Positions 7,895 to 14,893 of a stretch of 17,531 nucleotides of DNA are shown piece after piece. Origin of the DNA: JBNJEM01 sp051745935 (lineage in GTDB: Bacteria; Planctomycetota; Planctomycetia; Pirellulales; Pirellulaceae). The position numbers and the translations under genes are program-made. Where the stretch lies: assembly GCA_051745935.1 (NCBI GenBank), contig JBNJEM010000082.1:1-17531 (forward strand), in the 5' to 3' direction. Position 1 is the first letter of the stretch, and the number at the start of each line of letters is the position of its first letter. The notes beneath the pieces are model-generated. The model was not told the DNA's origin, made no database searches, and was given only the letters and a program-made list of their open reading frames with translations.

Positions 7895-9757
7895 ATGCAA
7901 CCGGACTGGCGTGAAACCTGGCATCAGAAAGTCGTGACCGCGAAGAACGCGATGAGGCACGTGAAACCTGGAGATCGCGTGTTCGTTGGCTCCGCCTGCG
8001 GCGAACCGCAAGAGTTGGTACGAGCGTTGGTGAGCACGGCCGGCAACGTCGAGGACGCGGAAGTGCTAAACGTCTTGACAATGGGCGTCGCGCCGTACAC
8101 CGACCCCCGCTACTCCGACCGTTTTCGAGCCAATGCGTTTTTCATTGGTAACAGCGTGCGCGACGCGGTGGGACAGGTGCGGGCTGACTACACCCCCATT
8201 TTCTTCTCGCAGATTCCTGAAATGTTTCGATCCGGGCGGCTCCCGATCGACGTCGCGCTGATCATGGTCAGCGAGCCGGACGAGTATGGATTCTGCAGCC
8301 TCGGCGTTTCGGTCGACATGACCCGTTCCGCCGCGTTTTGCGCCAAAGTGCTGGTGGCCCAGGTCAACAAACATATGCCGCGGACCCTGGGCGACACCTT
8401 CATCCACGTGCGCGATATTGACTACCTGGTGCCGCACGACGAACCCCTCCTGACCTGGCCCGTCGTTGAAGACCCTGACGAGGTCACTCGCCAGATCGCC
8501 AGCAATGTCGCTTCGCTGGTCGCCGACGGCGACACGTTGCAGCTCGGGATCGGCAGGCTGCCGGACACCGTGTTGTTCGGATTGACCGATCGGAAGGATT
8601 TGGGCATCCACACGGAAATGTTCTCCGACGGCGTGATGGCGTTGATCAAGGAAGGAGTGATCACGGGGAAGCGCAAGACACTTCATCAAGGGAAGGTGGT
8701 GGGAAGCTTCGCCGCCGGCACCCATGCCATGTTCGATTTCCTGAACAACAACCCCATGATTGAAATGCACCCCTCCGAGTACACGAATGACCCACGGGTG
8801 ATCGCGCGGCACGATAACATCGTCGCCATCAACTCGGCCATTGAAATCGACTTGACCGGCCAGGCCGTCGCCGACTCGATTGGCGAACGACTCTACAGCG
8901 GCATTGGAGGCCACGCCGACTTCATGCGCGGCGCCGCGATGGCCCGTCGTGGAAAGCCGGTGCTCGCCATGCCCAGCACCGCGGACACCAAGGACGGCGT
9001 GCGTAGCCGCATCGTGCCGTTCATCCAGCTGGGGGCCGGCATCGTGACCACCCGCGGCGACGTGCATTACGTGGTCACCGAGCATGGCGTGGCGTACCTT
9101 CACGGGAAAACCATGCGCGAACGCGCCATGGCGCTGGTCGCCATCGCCCATCCCGATTTCCGGGCGGAACTGCTGCACGCGGCCAAACGCCGGCACCTCG
9201 TGTACGCCGACCAGATTCTCCCACCTTCCCACCCCTATCCCGCACACTTGGAAACCACGTTTACCACCCAGCACGGCGAGGAGCTCGTGATCCGGCCCAT
9301 CAAACCGTCGGACGAAGAGCTGATCAAGGACCTGTTCTACTCGTTCAGCGAACAGACCAAGTACTTGCGATACCATGGCACGCTTAGAGCCATGCCTCAC
9401 AATAAACTTCAAGTCTTCTGTAACGTGGACTATGAAACGGAAATGGCCTTGGTCGCCGTGCGAGGAAGCGGGGGGCACGAAGAAATCGTCGCCGTGGGAC
9501 GTTACATGACCAGCCCGGCCAAGCGATCCGCCGAAATGGCGTTCGTGGTGGCCGACAAACTGCAACGACAAGGTCTTGGCACCTACCTCTTCCACCGGCT
9601 CGTCGAAATCGGCCAGCAAGATGGCATTCAAGAGTTTCACGCGGATGTGCTGCCCGAAAACGCCGGCATGCTCAAGATCTTCCACCGTAGTAGCCTCAAC
9701 ACCGAAACCGCCACCGACGAGGGCGTCGTCCGGGTCACCATGACCACCGACACGTAG
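7895..9757 (+). CDS. Acetyl-CoA hydrolase/CoA-transferase fused to Pat-like GNAT
   Basis: A two-domain protein of 620 residues. Residues about 5-440 are the acetyl-CoA hydrolase/4-hydroxybutyrate CoA-transferase fold, which moves CoA between acyl groups through a glutamyl-CoA intermediate. The catalytic glutamate is Glu241 in IHTEMFSDG, and the conserved glycine loop YSGIGGHADF is present. Residues about 462-615 are a GNAT acetyltransferase (ELVIRPIKPSD; YETEMALVAV; AEMAFVVADKLQRQGLG) with the acetyl-CoA pyrophosphate loop at 557-562. This GNAT half reads like the C-terminal domain of Pat, which acetylates Acs. A fusion of this kind is known from annotated genomes. The SD gaggag sits 11 bases before ATG. 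The gene ends only 14 bases from the stop of the convergent M48 gene, with no terminator between. Whether the GNAT acetylates Acs, the fused transferase, or something else is unproven. Confidence 0.93.
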   Translation: MQPDWRETWHQKVVTAKNAMRHVKPGDRVFVGSACGEPQELVRALVSTAGNVEDAEVLNVLTMGVAPYTDPRYSDRFRANAFFIGNSVRDAVGQVRADYTPIFFSQIPEMFRSGRLPIDVALIMVSEPDEYGFCSLGVSVDMTRSAAFCAKVLVAQVNKHMPRTLGDTFIHVRDIDYLVPHDEPLLTWPVVEDPDEVTRQIASNVASLVADGDTLQLGIGRLPDTVLFGLTDRKDLGIHTEMFSDGVMALIKEGVITGKRKTLHQGKVVGSFAAGTHAMFDFLNNNPMIEMHPSEYTNDPRVIARHDNIVAINSAIEIDLTGQAVADSIGERLYSGIGGHADFMRGAAMARRGKPVLAMPSTADTKDGVRSRIVPFIQLGAGIVTTRGDVHYVVTEHGVAYLHGKTMRERAMALVAIAHPDFRAELLHAAKRRHLVYADQILPPSHPYPAHLETTFTTQHGEELVIRPIKPSDEELIKDLFYSFSEQTKYLRYHGTLRAMPHNKLQVFCNVDYETEMALVAVRGSGGHEEIVAVGRYMTSPAKRSAEMAFVVADKLQRQGLGTYLFHRLVEIGQQDGIQEFHADVLPENAGMLKIFHRSSLNTETATDEGVVRVTMTTDT

Positions 9758-9771
9758 CGTGGAACAGCACC

Positions 9772-10983
9772 TCAGGTCGAAACGGTCTTTCCACATCGCG
9801 GGCAGGCCACGCTCCGGCCACGGCGTTCCGGTGGAATCTTGAGCACGGCGCCGCATTGGTCACAAGCCCGCCGGGCATAACCCGCTCCAGCAAGAAACGC
9901 GTTACTGGCCTGCCGCAGTCGCTGGTGAGGCGCCCCCATGTCCTCGGCGGGACTTGGAGCGCGAACATCCACCTGGTTCGTGGCGGAGAGCGTGCGAGGG
10001 CCCACGACATGCTTGCCAGTGGCTTGTGAGAAGGCTTGGTCATAGGCCTGAAAGTCGGCGTTTCCCCCCATGCTTCGCAGCACCTTGATCCGTTCGGCCA
10101 GCGGTGGATGCGTGGTAAAGGCCGAATTCAGGCTCCGCTGTTCCCCCTGCCGCAACGGACGCACGATATACATCGGCGCGGTGACCCGGTTTTGGTCCGC
10201 TTGCGGAACCCGCGTCCCCCCCAGCTTCTCCAGCGCCGAGGCCAAACCTTCCGGCCAGCGCGTATACATCGCCCCACACGCATCAGCGAGATACTCGCGG
10301 CGCCGCGATAAAGCGAAATAGATGAGTTGCGCGAGGATTGGGGAGAGGATCATGAAGACCAAAGCCACGATCATGACCACCAGCTGAACGCCACCACCGC
10401 CACCACTGTCGCTGCGTGAACGACGCGTCGCGCCGCCAAACCACATGGCATGCATTCCCAGGTCGGCCAAGATGACAATAACGCCCAGCATAATGCCAGC
10501 GGTTGTCATGAGAGCAACATCGCGGTTCTTGATGTGCCCGATCTCGTGCGCGATCACGCCCTGCAACTCGTCGCGATTCAAGATCCGAAGCAACCCAATC
10601 GTCACGGCCACCGAGGCCTTGCCGGAATCGCTTCCAACCGCGAATGCGTTGGGCGACGGATCGTCGACAATAAACACCCGGGGCGTCTTGGGCAGTTGAG
10701 CGGCAATGGTCATCTCTTCCACCACGTTGAACAGCCGTGGGTGGTCCTGCTTCTTGATTTCGCGCGCGCCGGCCATCCGCAACATGACGTCATCACCCCG
10801 CCCGCGCGTGAATAACCACAACATCAACCAAATGCCAAACGCTATCGCGCCACCCAAAAAAGCCCCCTGAAATTGCCCCGTGAATAGCTGACCCAAAGCC
10901 AGCCCCACACCGACCAGAATCAACCCCATGACGGTGACAATCAGAACACTTTTTCGCCTGTTGCTTTCAATCTGCTCCCACAC
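9772..10983 (-). CDS. M48 membrane zinc metalloprotease with C-terminal zinc ribbon
   Basis: A 403-residue integral membrane protease of the M48 (HtpX/Ste24) family, which clips misfolded or selected membrane proteins on the cytoplasmic side. Two membrane segments come first (about 11-33 and 40-58), then the catalytic HEIGH at 146-150 (zinc ligands His146 and His150, general base Glu147), two more membrane segments (about 156-182 and 200-227), and the third zinc ligand Glu230 in REYLADACG. After about residue 300 the protein leaves the usual HtpX plan. A linker is followed by a zinc ribbon with Cys374/Cys377 and Cys394/Cys397. The start is GTG, supported by SD gaggag (ctcctc on plus, 10992-10997) 8 bases upstream. 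It lies downstream of lemA on the same strand, a common pairing, but 490 bases of repeat-bearing DNA separate them. Confidence 0.93.
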   Translation of the reverse strand: MWEQIESNRRKSVLIVTVMGLILVGVGLALGQLFTGQFQGAFLGGAIAFGIWLMLWLFTRGRGDDVMLRMAGAREIKKQDHPRLFNVVEEMTIAAQLPKTPRVFIVDDPSPNAFAVGSDSGKASVAVTIGLLRILNRDELQGVIAHEIGHIKNRDVALMTTAGIMLGVIVILADLGMHAMWFGGATRRSRSDSGGGGGVQLVVMIVALVFMILSPILAQLIYFALSRRREYLADACGAMYTRWPEGLASALEKLGGTRVPQADQNRVTAPMYIVRPLRQGEQRSLNSAFTTHPPLAERIKVLRSMGGNADFQAYDQAFSQATGKHVVGPRTLSATNQVDVRAPSPAEDMGAPHQRLRQASNAFLAGAGYARRACDQCGAVLKIPPERRGRSVACPRCGKTVST

Positions 10984-11235
10984 GAAACCAACTCCTCGCC
11001 ATGCGTTTTACCAAAGTGCGTAACACTTTAGCCGTCTGAAGTAGAATCCTAGCTTCGTGATCCCAAAGCCCTTATGACGGACCCCGTTTAACCGCAAGGC
11101 CAGAGTCCGCTCGCCCCCGCGTGGGACCGGCAAGGATCCGTGACGGCGGACGGCGGCCTGCGCGCTCCACAGGGCCGTTTCCAACCCTGACCGCCCCGGA
11201 AAGCCTTACTTCAGTTCGCTAAAAAGTTACCAAAA

Positions 11236-11398
11236 GTGCCAATGCCACGGGCTTGTCCCGCGGTCCGTTACGTTCCACGCTACCGACGGCGAGGAGTGGT
11301 GAGTCTGACCGGTTTGTAGCGGCGAGCGTGAACCACCACGGAACAAGCATGCGGGCTCTCGTGTCCAGGCCGTGTAGCGGCGCCCGTGAACGGCTACA
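11236..11398 (-). repeat. Family 1 extragenic repeat, copy B, inverted and partly doubled
   Basis: Read on the minus strand, this resembles the left part of copy C (17154-17220). Bases 11353-11391 match the reverse complement of 17161-17199 with about five differences. A second, more decayed half-copy precedes it: 11236-11260 (gtgccaatgccacgggct) and 11315-11340 (tgtagcggcgagcgtgaacc). The 26-bp palindrome at 11373-11398 is the best preserved in the window. Confidence 0.7.
11373..11398. repeat. 26-bp palindromic module, best-preserved copy
   Basis: tgtagc (11373-11378) pairs with gctaca (11393-11398) around a 14-base loop that carries cgcccgtgaac. The reverse complement differs from 17154-17179 at only two positions, and more distantly matches 1825-1850. 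Such scattered hairpins resemble REP-type extragenic palindromes. Confidence 0.7.
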
Positions 11399-11472
11399 GG
11401 AAAACCAAGTGGTCTTCTCATCGCTTTTTACAGCTGGCCCCCGCTCTTCCAAGACTCGTCGCGCGACGATGT

Positions 11473-12027
11473 TCAGCTGAACTTGACATTGGGCACGTCA
11501 CGCTCCGAAGGCGATTGAATCTCAAACAGATCCGCTTCGGCAAAACCGCCGCTGATCATATTGGCGGGAAAAACTTCGCGAGCGTTATTGTACCGCGTGG
11601 CGGCATCGTTATAGGCCTGGCGAGCGAATCCAATCTTGTTTTCCGTACTGCTTAACTCCTCTTGCAACGCCAGGAAGTTCTGATTCGCCTTCAGGTCCGG
11701 ATAGGATTCAGCCAACGCGAAGAGCTTCCCCAATGCCGCGCCTAGCATCCCTTCGGCTTGTCCAGCGGCGGCGGGCCCCTCGGCCGACACGGCTTGGTTC
11801 CGGGCCTGAATCACCTTCTCCATCGTCTCTTGCTCATGGCTGGCATATCCCTTGACCGTCTCCACGAGATTCGGAATCAAGTCATGCCGCCGCTTGAGCT
11901 GCACGTCGATCTGGGACCAGGCGTTGTCCGCCTGGTTGCGTTTTCGGACCAAACTGTTGTAAATGCCAACGAAATAGCCGATGCCAATCACCAACAGGAC
12001 AAGCACGCCAATAGCCAACCACCACAT
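11473..12027 (-). CDS. lemA: LemA family membrane protein
   Basis: A 184-residue protein with one N-terminal membrane helix (residues about 3-22, WLAIGVLVLLVIGIGYFVGI) followed by a long helical domain. The LemA signature is clear: YNSLVRKRNQADNAWSQIDV, LKRRHDLIPNLVETVKGYA, then ENKIGFARQAYND and the FPANMI motif near the C-terminus. LemA proteins have no proven enzyme activity and are often encoded beside M48 proteases or TPM-domain proteins, suggesting a shared role in envelope protein quality control. ATG 12027 has SD gggaga 8 bases upstream. The zinc-finger gene lies 231 bases upstream on the same strand and the M48 protease gene 490 bases downstream. Confidence 0.94.
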   Translation of the reverse strand: MWWLAIGVLVLLVIGIGYFVGIYNSLVRKRNQADNAWSQIDVQLKRRHDLIPNLVETVKGYASHEQETMEKVIQARNQAVSAEGPAAAGQAEGMLGAALGKLFALAESYPDLKANQNFLALQEELSSTENKIGFARQAYNDAATRYNNAREVFPANMISGGFAEADLFEIQSPSERDVPNVKFS

Positions 12028-12258
12028 GATTTGTTCTCCCTCGACATATCCGGAGACGACTTGACACTCACTCCCACGCGTTTCCTACTCAGTCACCGAG
12101 GGACCACGGCGAAATGAATTGCCGAGTTTGGCTCGACGGAACAAGCCCCGAAAGGTACGCGAATCAGGCCTATTGCTAATCCGTCGCTGGAGCCTGACGC
12201 CATCAGCCACGGCCCGTCGAAATCAGTCAGCCATTTTCCCGGGTCCCCTTAGCCTAAC

Positions 12259-12684
12259 CTACTCCCCTAAATCACCCGGATTACTGGCCATGGAAAAATG
12301 TCCTAGATAGTGACGGATGCGCGCCAAAGCATCGCTACCGTCCCCCAACACGGACGTGAACAGCGTCTCCAGTTCCCCCTTGTCAAACCAGAGTCCGTCA
12401 CCGCGTGGACATCGATCCAGCACCAGGTCATCGTCACCTTGCGGCATTTTCACCGGCGCCATCCGGCCCCGGCAACGAGGGCATGACCGACGCGAGCCCC
12501 CCCGCTCAAGCCGTTCCAGATGACCCTCTAGGTCGTGTATCTGTTCCGGGGCGCCGACCAACTCGAAAAGCTCATGCAGCTCCTGGGCGTCGAACCAGAT
12601 GCCCTGGCAGTCCGGACATATATCGAGTTCGATTTCATCGAATTCCACAATCAACATTGGCTCTCGACAAACGGGACACAACAT
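12259..12684 (-). CDS. TFIIB-type zinc-finger protein, two zinc domains
   Basis: A small protein of 141 residues made of two zf-TFIIB-like units. Unit 1 has Cys3/Cys6 and Cys23/Cys26 followed by QGIWFDAQEL. Unit 2 has Cys68/Cys71 and Cys92, followed by PRGDGLWFDKGEL. The fourth ligand position of unit 2 is Gly95, so this unit has only three cysteines and may be structural or use another ligand. A helical linker (about 35-60) joins them. The function of bacterial zf-TFIIB proteins is unknown. A GTG at 12696 would add four residues (start MILIM); neither start has a good SD, and I prefer ATG 12684 because the Cys motif then begins in the usual place. The same strand and order as lemA and the M48 gene suggest a functional group. 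Confidence 0.85.
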   Translation of the reverse strand: MLCPVCREPMLIVEFDEIELDICPDCQGIWFDAQELHELFELVGAPEQIHDLEGHLERLERGGSRRSCPRCRGRMAPVKMPQGDDDLVLDRCPRGDGLWFDKGELETLFTSVLGDGSDALARIRHYLGHFSMASNPGDLGE

Positions 12685-12890
12685 GATCAATATCACACAC
12701 AGAACAAGCTAAACTCGTAAACCACTCATGACCATACACTACACTAAGGCGGCAGGGCCGCCAACCAAATACGGACGCCGCACAGGGATGGACCGCTCCC
12801 GTTGGTCGCTCACGCCAAGCATGCGCGGACCATGCGCGCATGTTACACCGTAAGACTGTAAAGGACCGGGCGTGATTTCGCAACAGTTCC

Positions 12891-12907
12891 GCGTTGCTCA
12901 GCAACGC
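12891..12907. repeat. 17-bp near-perfect palindrome
   Basis: gcgttgctcagcaacgc: 8-bp arms around a single central C. It could be an operator-like dyad or a hairpin. It is in non-coding DNA more than 190 bases from either gene. Confidence 0.5.
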
Positions 12908-13149
12908 GATGCGAGCCTCGGTCTGTTCACCAGCGCCTCGTTCAAGCTCTGCGATCACGGCGGCGCTGGAGACGAGTTCCGATTCCACGCCGCGCGGGTT
13001 CCACCGAGTTCCACCAGGGGGGCGTCCAACGCATTCTGGCAACGGATTCAGCGTCGCTACGTGGCGTGTCATAGAAGCTGGGGGGGCGTCGTTTCGATGT
13101 AGACGCGTTTTCGCATGTTCCAGGATCTCTTGCTTCAAAGGTGAACCAC

Positions 13150-13174
13150 GGTTCCGACCCGTCAAACGGGAACC
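13150..13174 (-). terminator. Hairpin downstream of aminotransferase gene
   Basis: ggtt (13150-13153) pairs with aacc (13171-13174), and cccgt (13158-13162) pairs with acggg (13166-13170) around caa, with a four-base bulge on one side. It lies about 28 bases past the aminotransferase stop codon on the minus strand. No T tract follows, so it may act as a 3'-end stabiliser rather than a true terminator. Confidence 0.35.
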
Positions 13175-13201
13175 GCCCCTCGCTTCTTGCCAGCCGCCGC
13201 C

Positions 13202-14557
13202 CTATGCCAGGTTCAGGCCCAAATACACCTTGCGGATGGCACGCACGATATCGTTTAGATCCTCGCCGGTGAAGTTCGGATCCATGATGACGCCGCCTTC
13301 GCGGTTTTGGACATCGATCGTTTGGGGGCAGCATTCGCGTCCATAGCGAATGGCCCGGCCCCGGGGGCTGTTGAAAGAAGGCCAGTCGGGGTGGACGGTA
13401 AGCTTATTCTCAATGCGGGGGTCGATGGGCAGGATCACCGAGCCGCCGGGGGGCGAGGCCGCGATGCCCTCGGCCCGCAGCGCGCGTAGAAAATCATCGC
13501 GGCGTTGGCGCGTGTCGAGATCCAGAAAAACGGTGACTCCCAAGTCACCGTCGGGGTCGGGCGTCTTTCGCGGTTTTAGTCCCGGCAGGTCCGCGATCCC
13601 CTCACGCACCGTACGGGCGTTGTTCCGCAACGCCGTGCAAATCGGATCAAGGTCCCGCTCCTGCGCCTTGAGGATCGCTCCGGTGAATTCGCTCATGCGG
13701 AAGTTGGACGCGGCGAAGCCGTTTATCGCTCCACCGTCCAAGTTATCCTTGTGGGGCCCGCGAAGCGACCCGACATCGTGGAACCGGGCGGCTCGTTCGA
13801 ACAGTTCCGGGTCGTTGGTCACCACGGCCCCGCCTTCCCCAGCCGTAATGGTTTTACTCTGTTGGAAGCTACTGATTCCGATGTCCCCCAGCGAGCCGAG
13901 ATACTTCCCTCGATAGCGTCCTCCCACGCATTGAGAAAAGTCTTCCAGCACCCGCAGGTTGTGCTTGCTCGCGATGGCGAGGATCGGGTCCATGTCAGCG
14001 GGACATCCTTGCAGGCTAACGGCAATGATGGCCTTCGTACGGGACGTGATTCTTGATTCAATATCCTCGGGATCAATGTTGAGCGATCCGTCAACTTCCG
14101 CGAAAACGGGTAGGGCTCCAGCCAGGACGACGGTATCGTAATCGGCGTACCACGTCCACGCTGGAAGAATCACCTCGTCGCCCGGCCCGATTTCCAGGGC
14201 GGCCAGGGCCGCGGACAGCGCCGTGGTTCCCGATGTCACGCCGAGGGCATATTTCACGCCGATGTGGGTAGCGTACGCTTCCTCGAACTGCAACACCTTG
14301 GAGTCACTTTTCGACCAGCGAAACGGACGCCTCGATTCGAGCACATCGAGGATTTCACGCTTCTCGACCTCGTTGTAAAACTGAGGACCGTAGGGTTGGT
14401 ATCTCAACGGAGCCTCCCGGACAGGCGTCCCCCCGTCGATCGCCAGTTTCTCGGTGTCTTCAGCACCTAGGGTCCGGCCAGTTCCAGCCGAACTGGCCAG
14501 AATGGAGGCGGCGCCCGCGGCGCCTACCGTTGACAAGAATTCACGACGGTTTTTCAT
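13202..14557 (-). CDS. DegT/DnrJ/EryC1/StrS-type aminotransferase with Tat signal
   Basis: A PLP-dependent fold-type I enzyme of the sugar aminotransferase (DegT/StrS) family, 451 residues. The catalytic lysine is Lys235 in SFQQSKTITAGEGGAVV. Other family marks are GVTSGTTALSAALAAL (phosphate-binding region), DEVILPAWTWYAD, and EDFSQCVGGRYRGKYLGSLGDIG before the lysine. The N-terminus is a twin-arginine signal: KNRREFL at 2-8, then a small hydrophobic stretch, with a likely cleavage site near residues 30-33 (TLGA). The enzyme is therefore predicted to be exported folded with its cofactor, which is unusual for this normally cytoplasmic family. ATG 14557 is preceded by SD aagggga 5-6 bases away. 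It stands alone on its strand, and its substrate is unknown. It could act on cell-surface or periplasmic sugars, or could have lost catalysis. Confidence 0.9.
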   Translation of the reverse strand: MKNRREFLSTVGAAGAASILASSAGTGRTLGAEDTEKLAIDGGTPVREAPLRYQPYGPQFYNEVEKREILDVLESRRPFRWSKSDSKVLQFEEAYATHIGVKYALGVTSGTTALSAALAALEIGPGDEVILPAWTWYADYDTVVLAGALPVFAEVDGSLNIDPEDIESRITSRTKAIIAVSLQGCPADMDPILAIASKHNLRVLEDFSQCVGGRYRGKYLGSLGDIGISSFQQSKTITAGEGGAVVTNDPELFERAARFHDVGSLRGPHKDNLDGGAINGFAASNFRMSEFTGAILKAQERDLDPICTALRNNARTVREGIADLPGLKPRKTPDPDGDLGVTVFLDLDTRQRRDDFLRALRAEGIAASPPGGSVILPIDPRIENKLTVHPDWPSFNSPRGRAIRYGRECCPQTIDVQNREGGVIMDPNFTGEDLNDIVRAIRKVYLGLNLA

Positions 14558-14893
14558 GGTGATCCCCTTTCACGCTTCAAACGGGTGCTCCGCGCGTTCA
14601 GCGGCGCGGCCGCCCAAATCTCCCGATTCATTCATTTGAAGGGTTACCCGATCGAAAAGCAAGAGCGCCGCCCAAGCATGACCAAAGGCCTGGGCGTTAG
14701 GGGCTTGGCCGAGAATTAACGGTTCGGACGTAGACGTTGGGACTCGTGCCATCTAGAATCAACCGTGCGAGTTGTCCGCGTTCAGCCCGTCGCCGCCGGA
14801 ACCCGTCCCCAACATCTCGAACAATGGCCGCCTTTCCGAGGTCGTCTTCGGACGCCTCCCGAAGAAGGCCGCTGAAATGATGGCAAATACTCG
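14558..14893. other. Divergent intergenic region
   Basis: 336 bases between the divergent aminotransferase and fusion genes. Both promoters should lie here, but I see no clear -35/-10 pair. A 6-bp inverted repeat (cgccca / tgggcg) occurs around 14669-14696. In the frame of the right-hand gene a stop at 14873-14875 limits the start to ATG 14894 or 14897. No gene is seen inside. Confidence 0.5.

Larger units (their letters stand above)
10984..11472. other. Repeat-bearing spacer between lemA and M48 gene
   Basis: No gene. Family 1 repeat modules in inverted orientation fill 11236-11398. The 230 bases next to the M48 start (10998-11230) are unique and GC-rich, with no box-like promoter or terminator I can defend. 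Short open frames here are repeat translations. Confidence 0.65.
12685..13201. other. Non-coding spacer with several hairpins
   Basis: No supportable gene. A minus-strand frame (12635-13165) is open for 176 codons but has no recognisable domain, overlaps the start of the zinc-finger gene in another frame, and is spread over palindromes, so I do not call it. Visible structure: hairpins at 12748-12762 (ggcggc agg gccgcc), 12891-12907 and 13150-13174, and an atgcgcg repeat near 12821-12840. Confidence 0.5.

Noticed and set aside
7711..7914. Plus-strand open frame before the CoA-transferase gene
   Set aside because: It lies within and beyond the family 2 repeat and overlaps the next start codon.
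8066..9856. Very long minus-strand open frame (596 codons)
   Set aside because: Exact antisense of the well-identified CoA-transferase/GNAT gene. His/Val/Gly-rich composition is typical of a GC-rich shadow frame.
12635..13165. Minus-strand open frame of 176 codons
   Set aside because: No domain recognised, overlaps the zinc-finger gene start, and crosses several palindromes. Kept only as a note.
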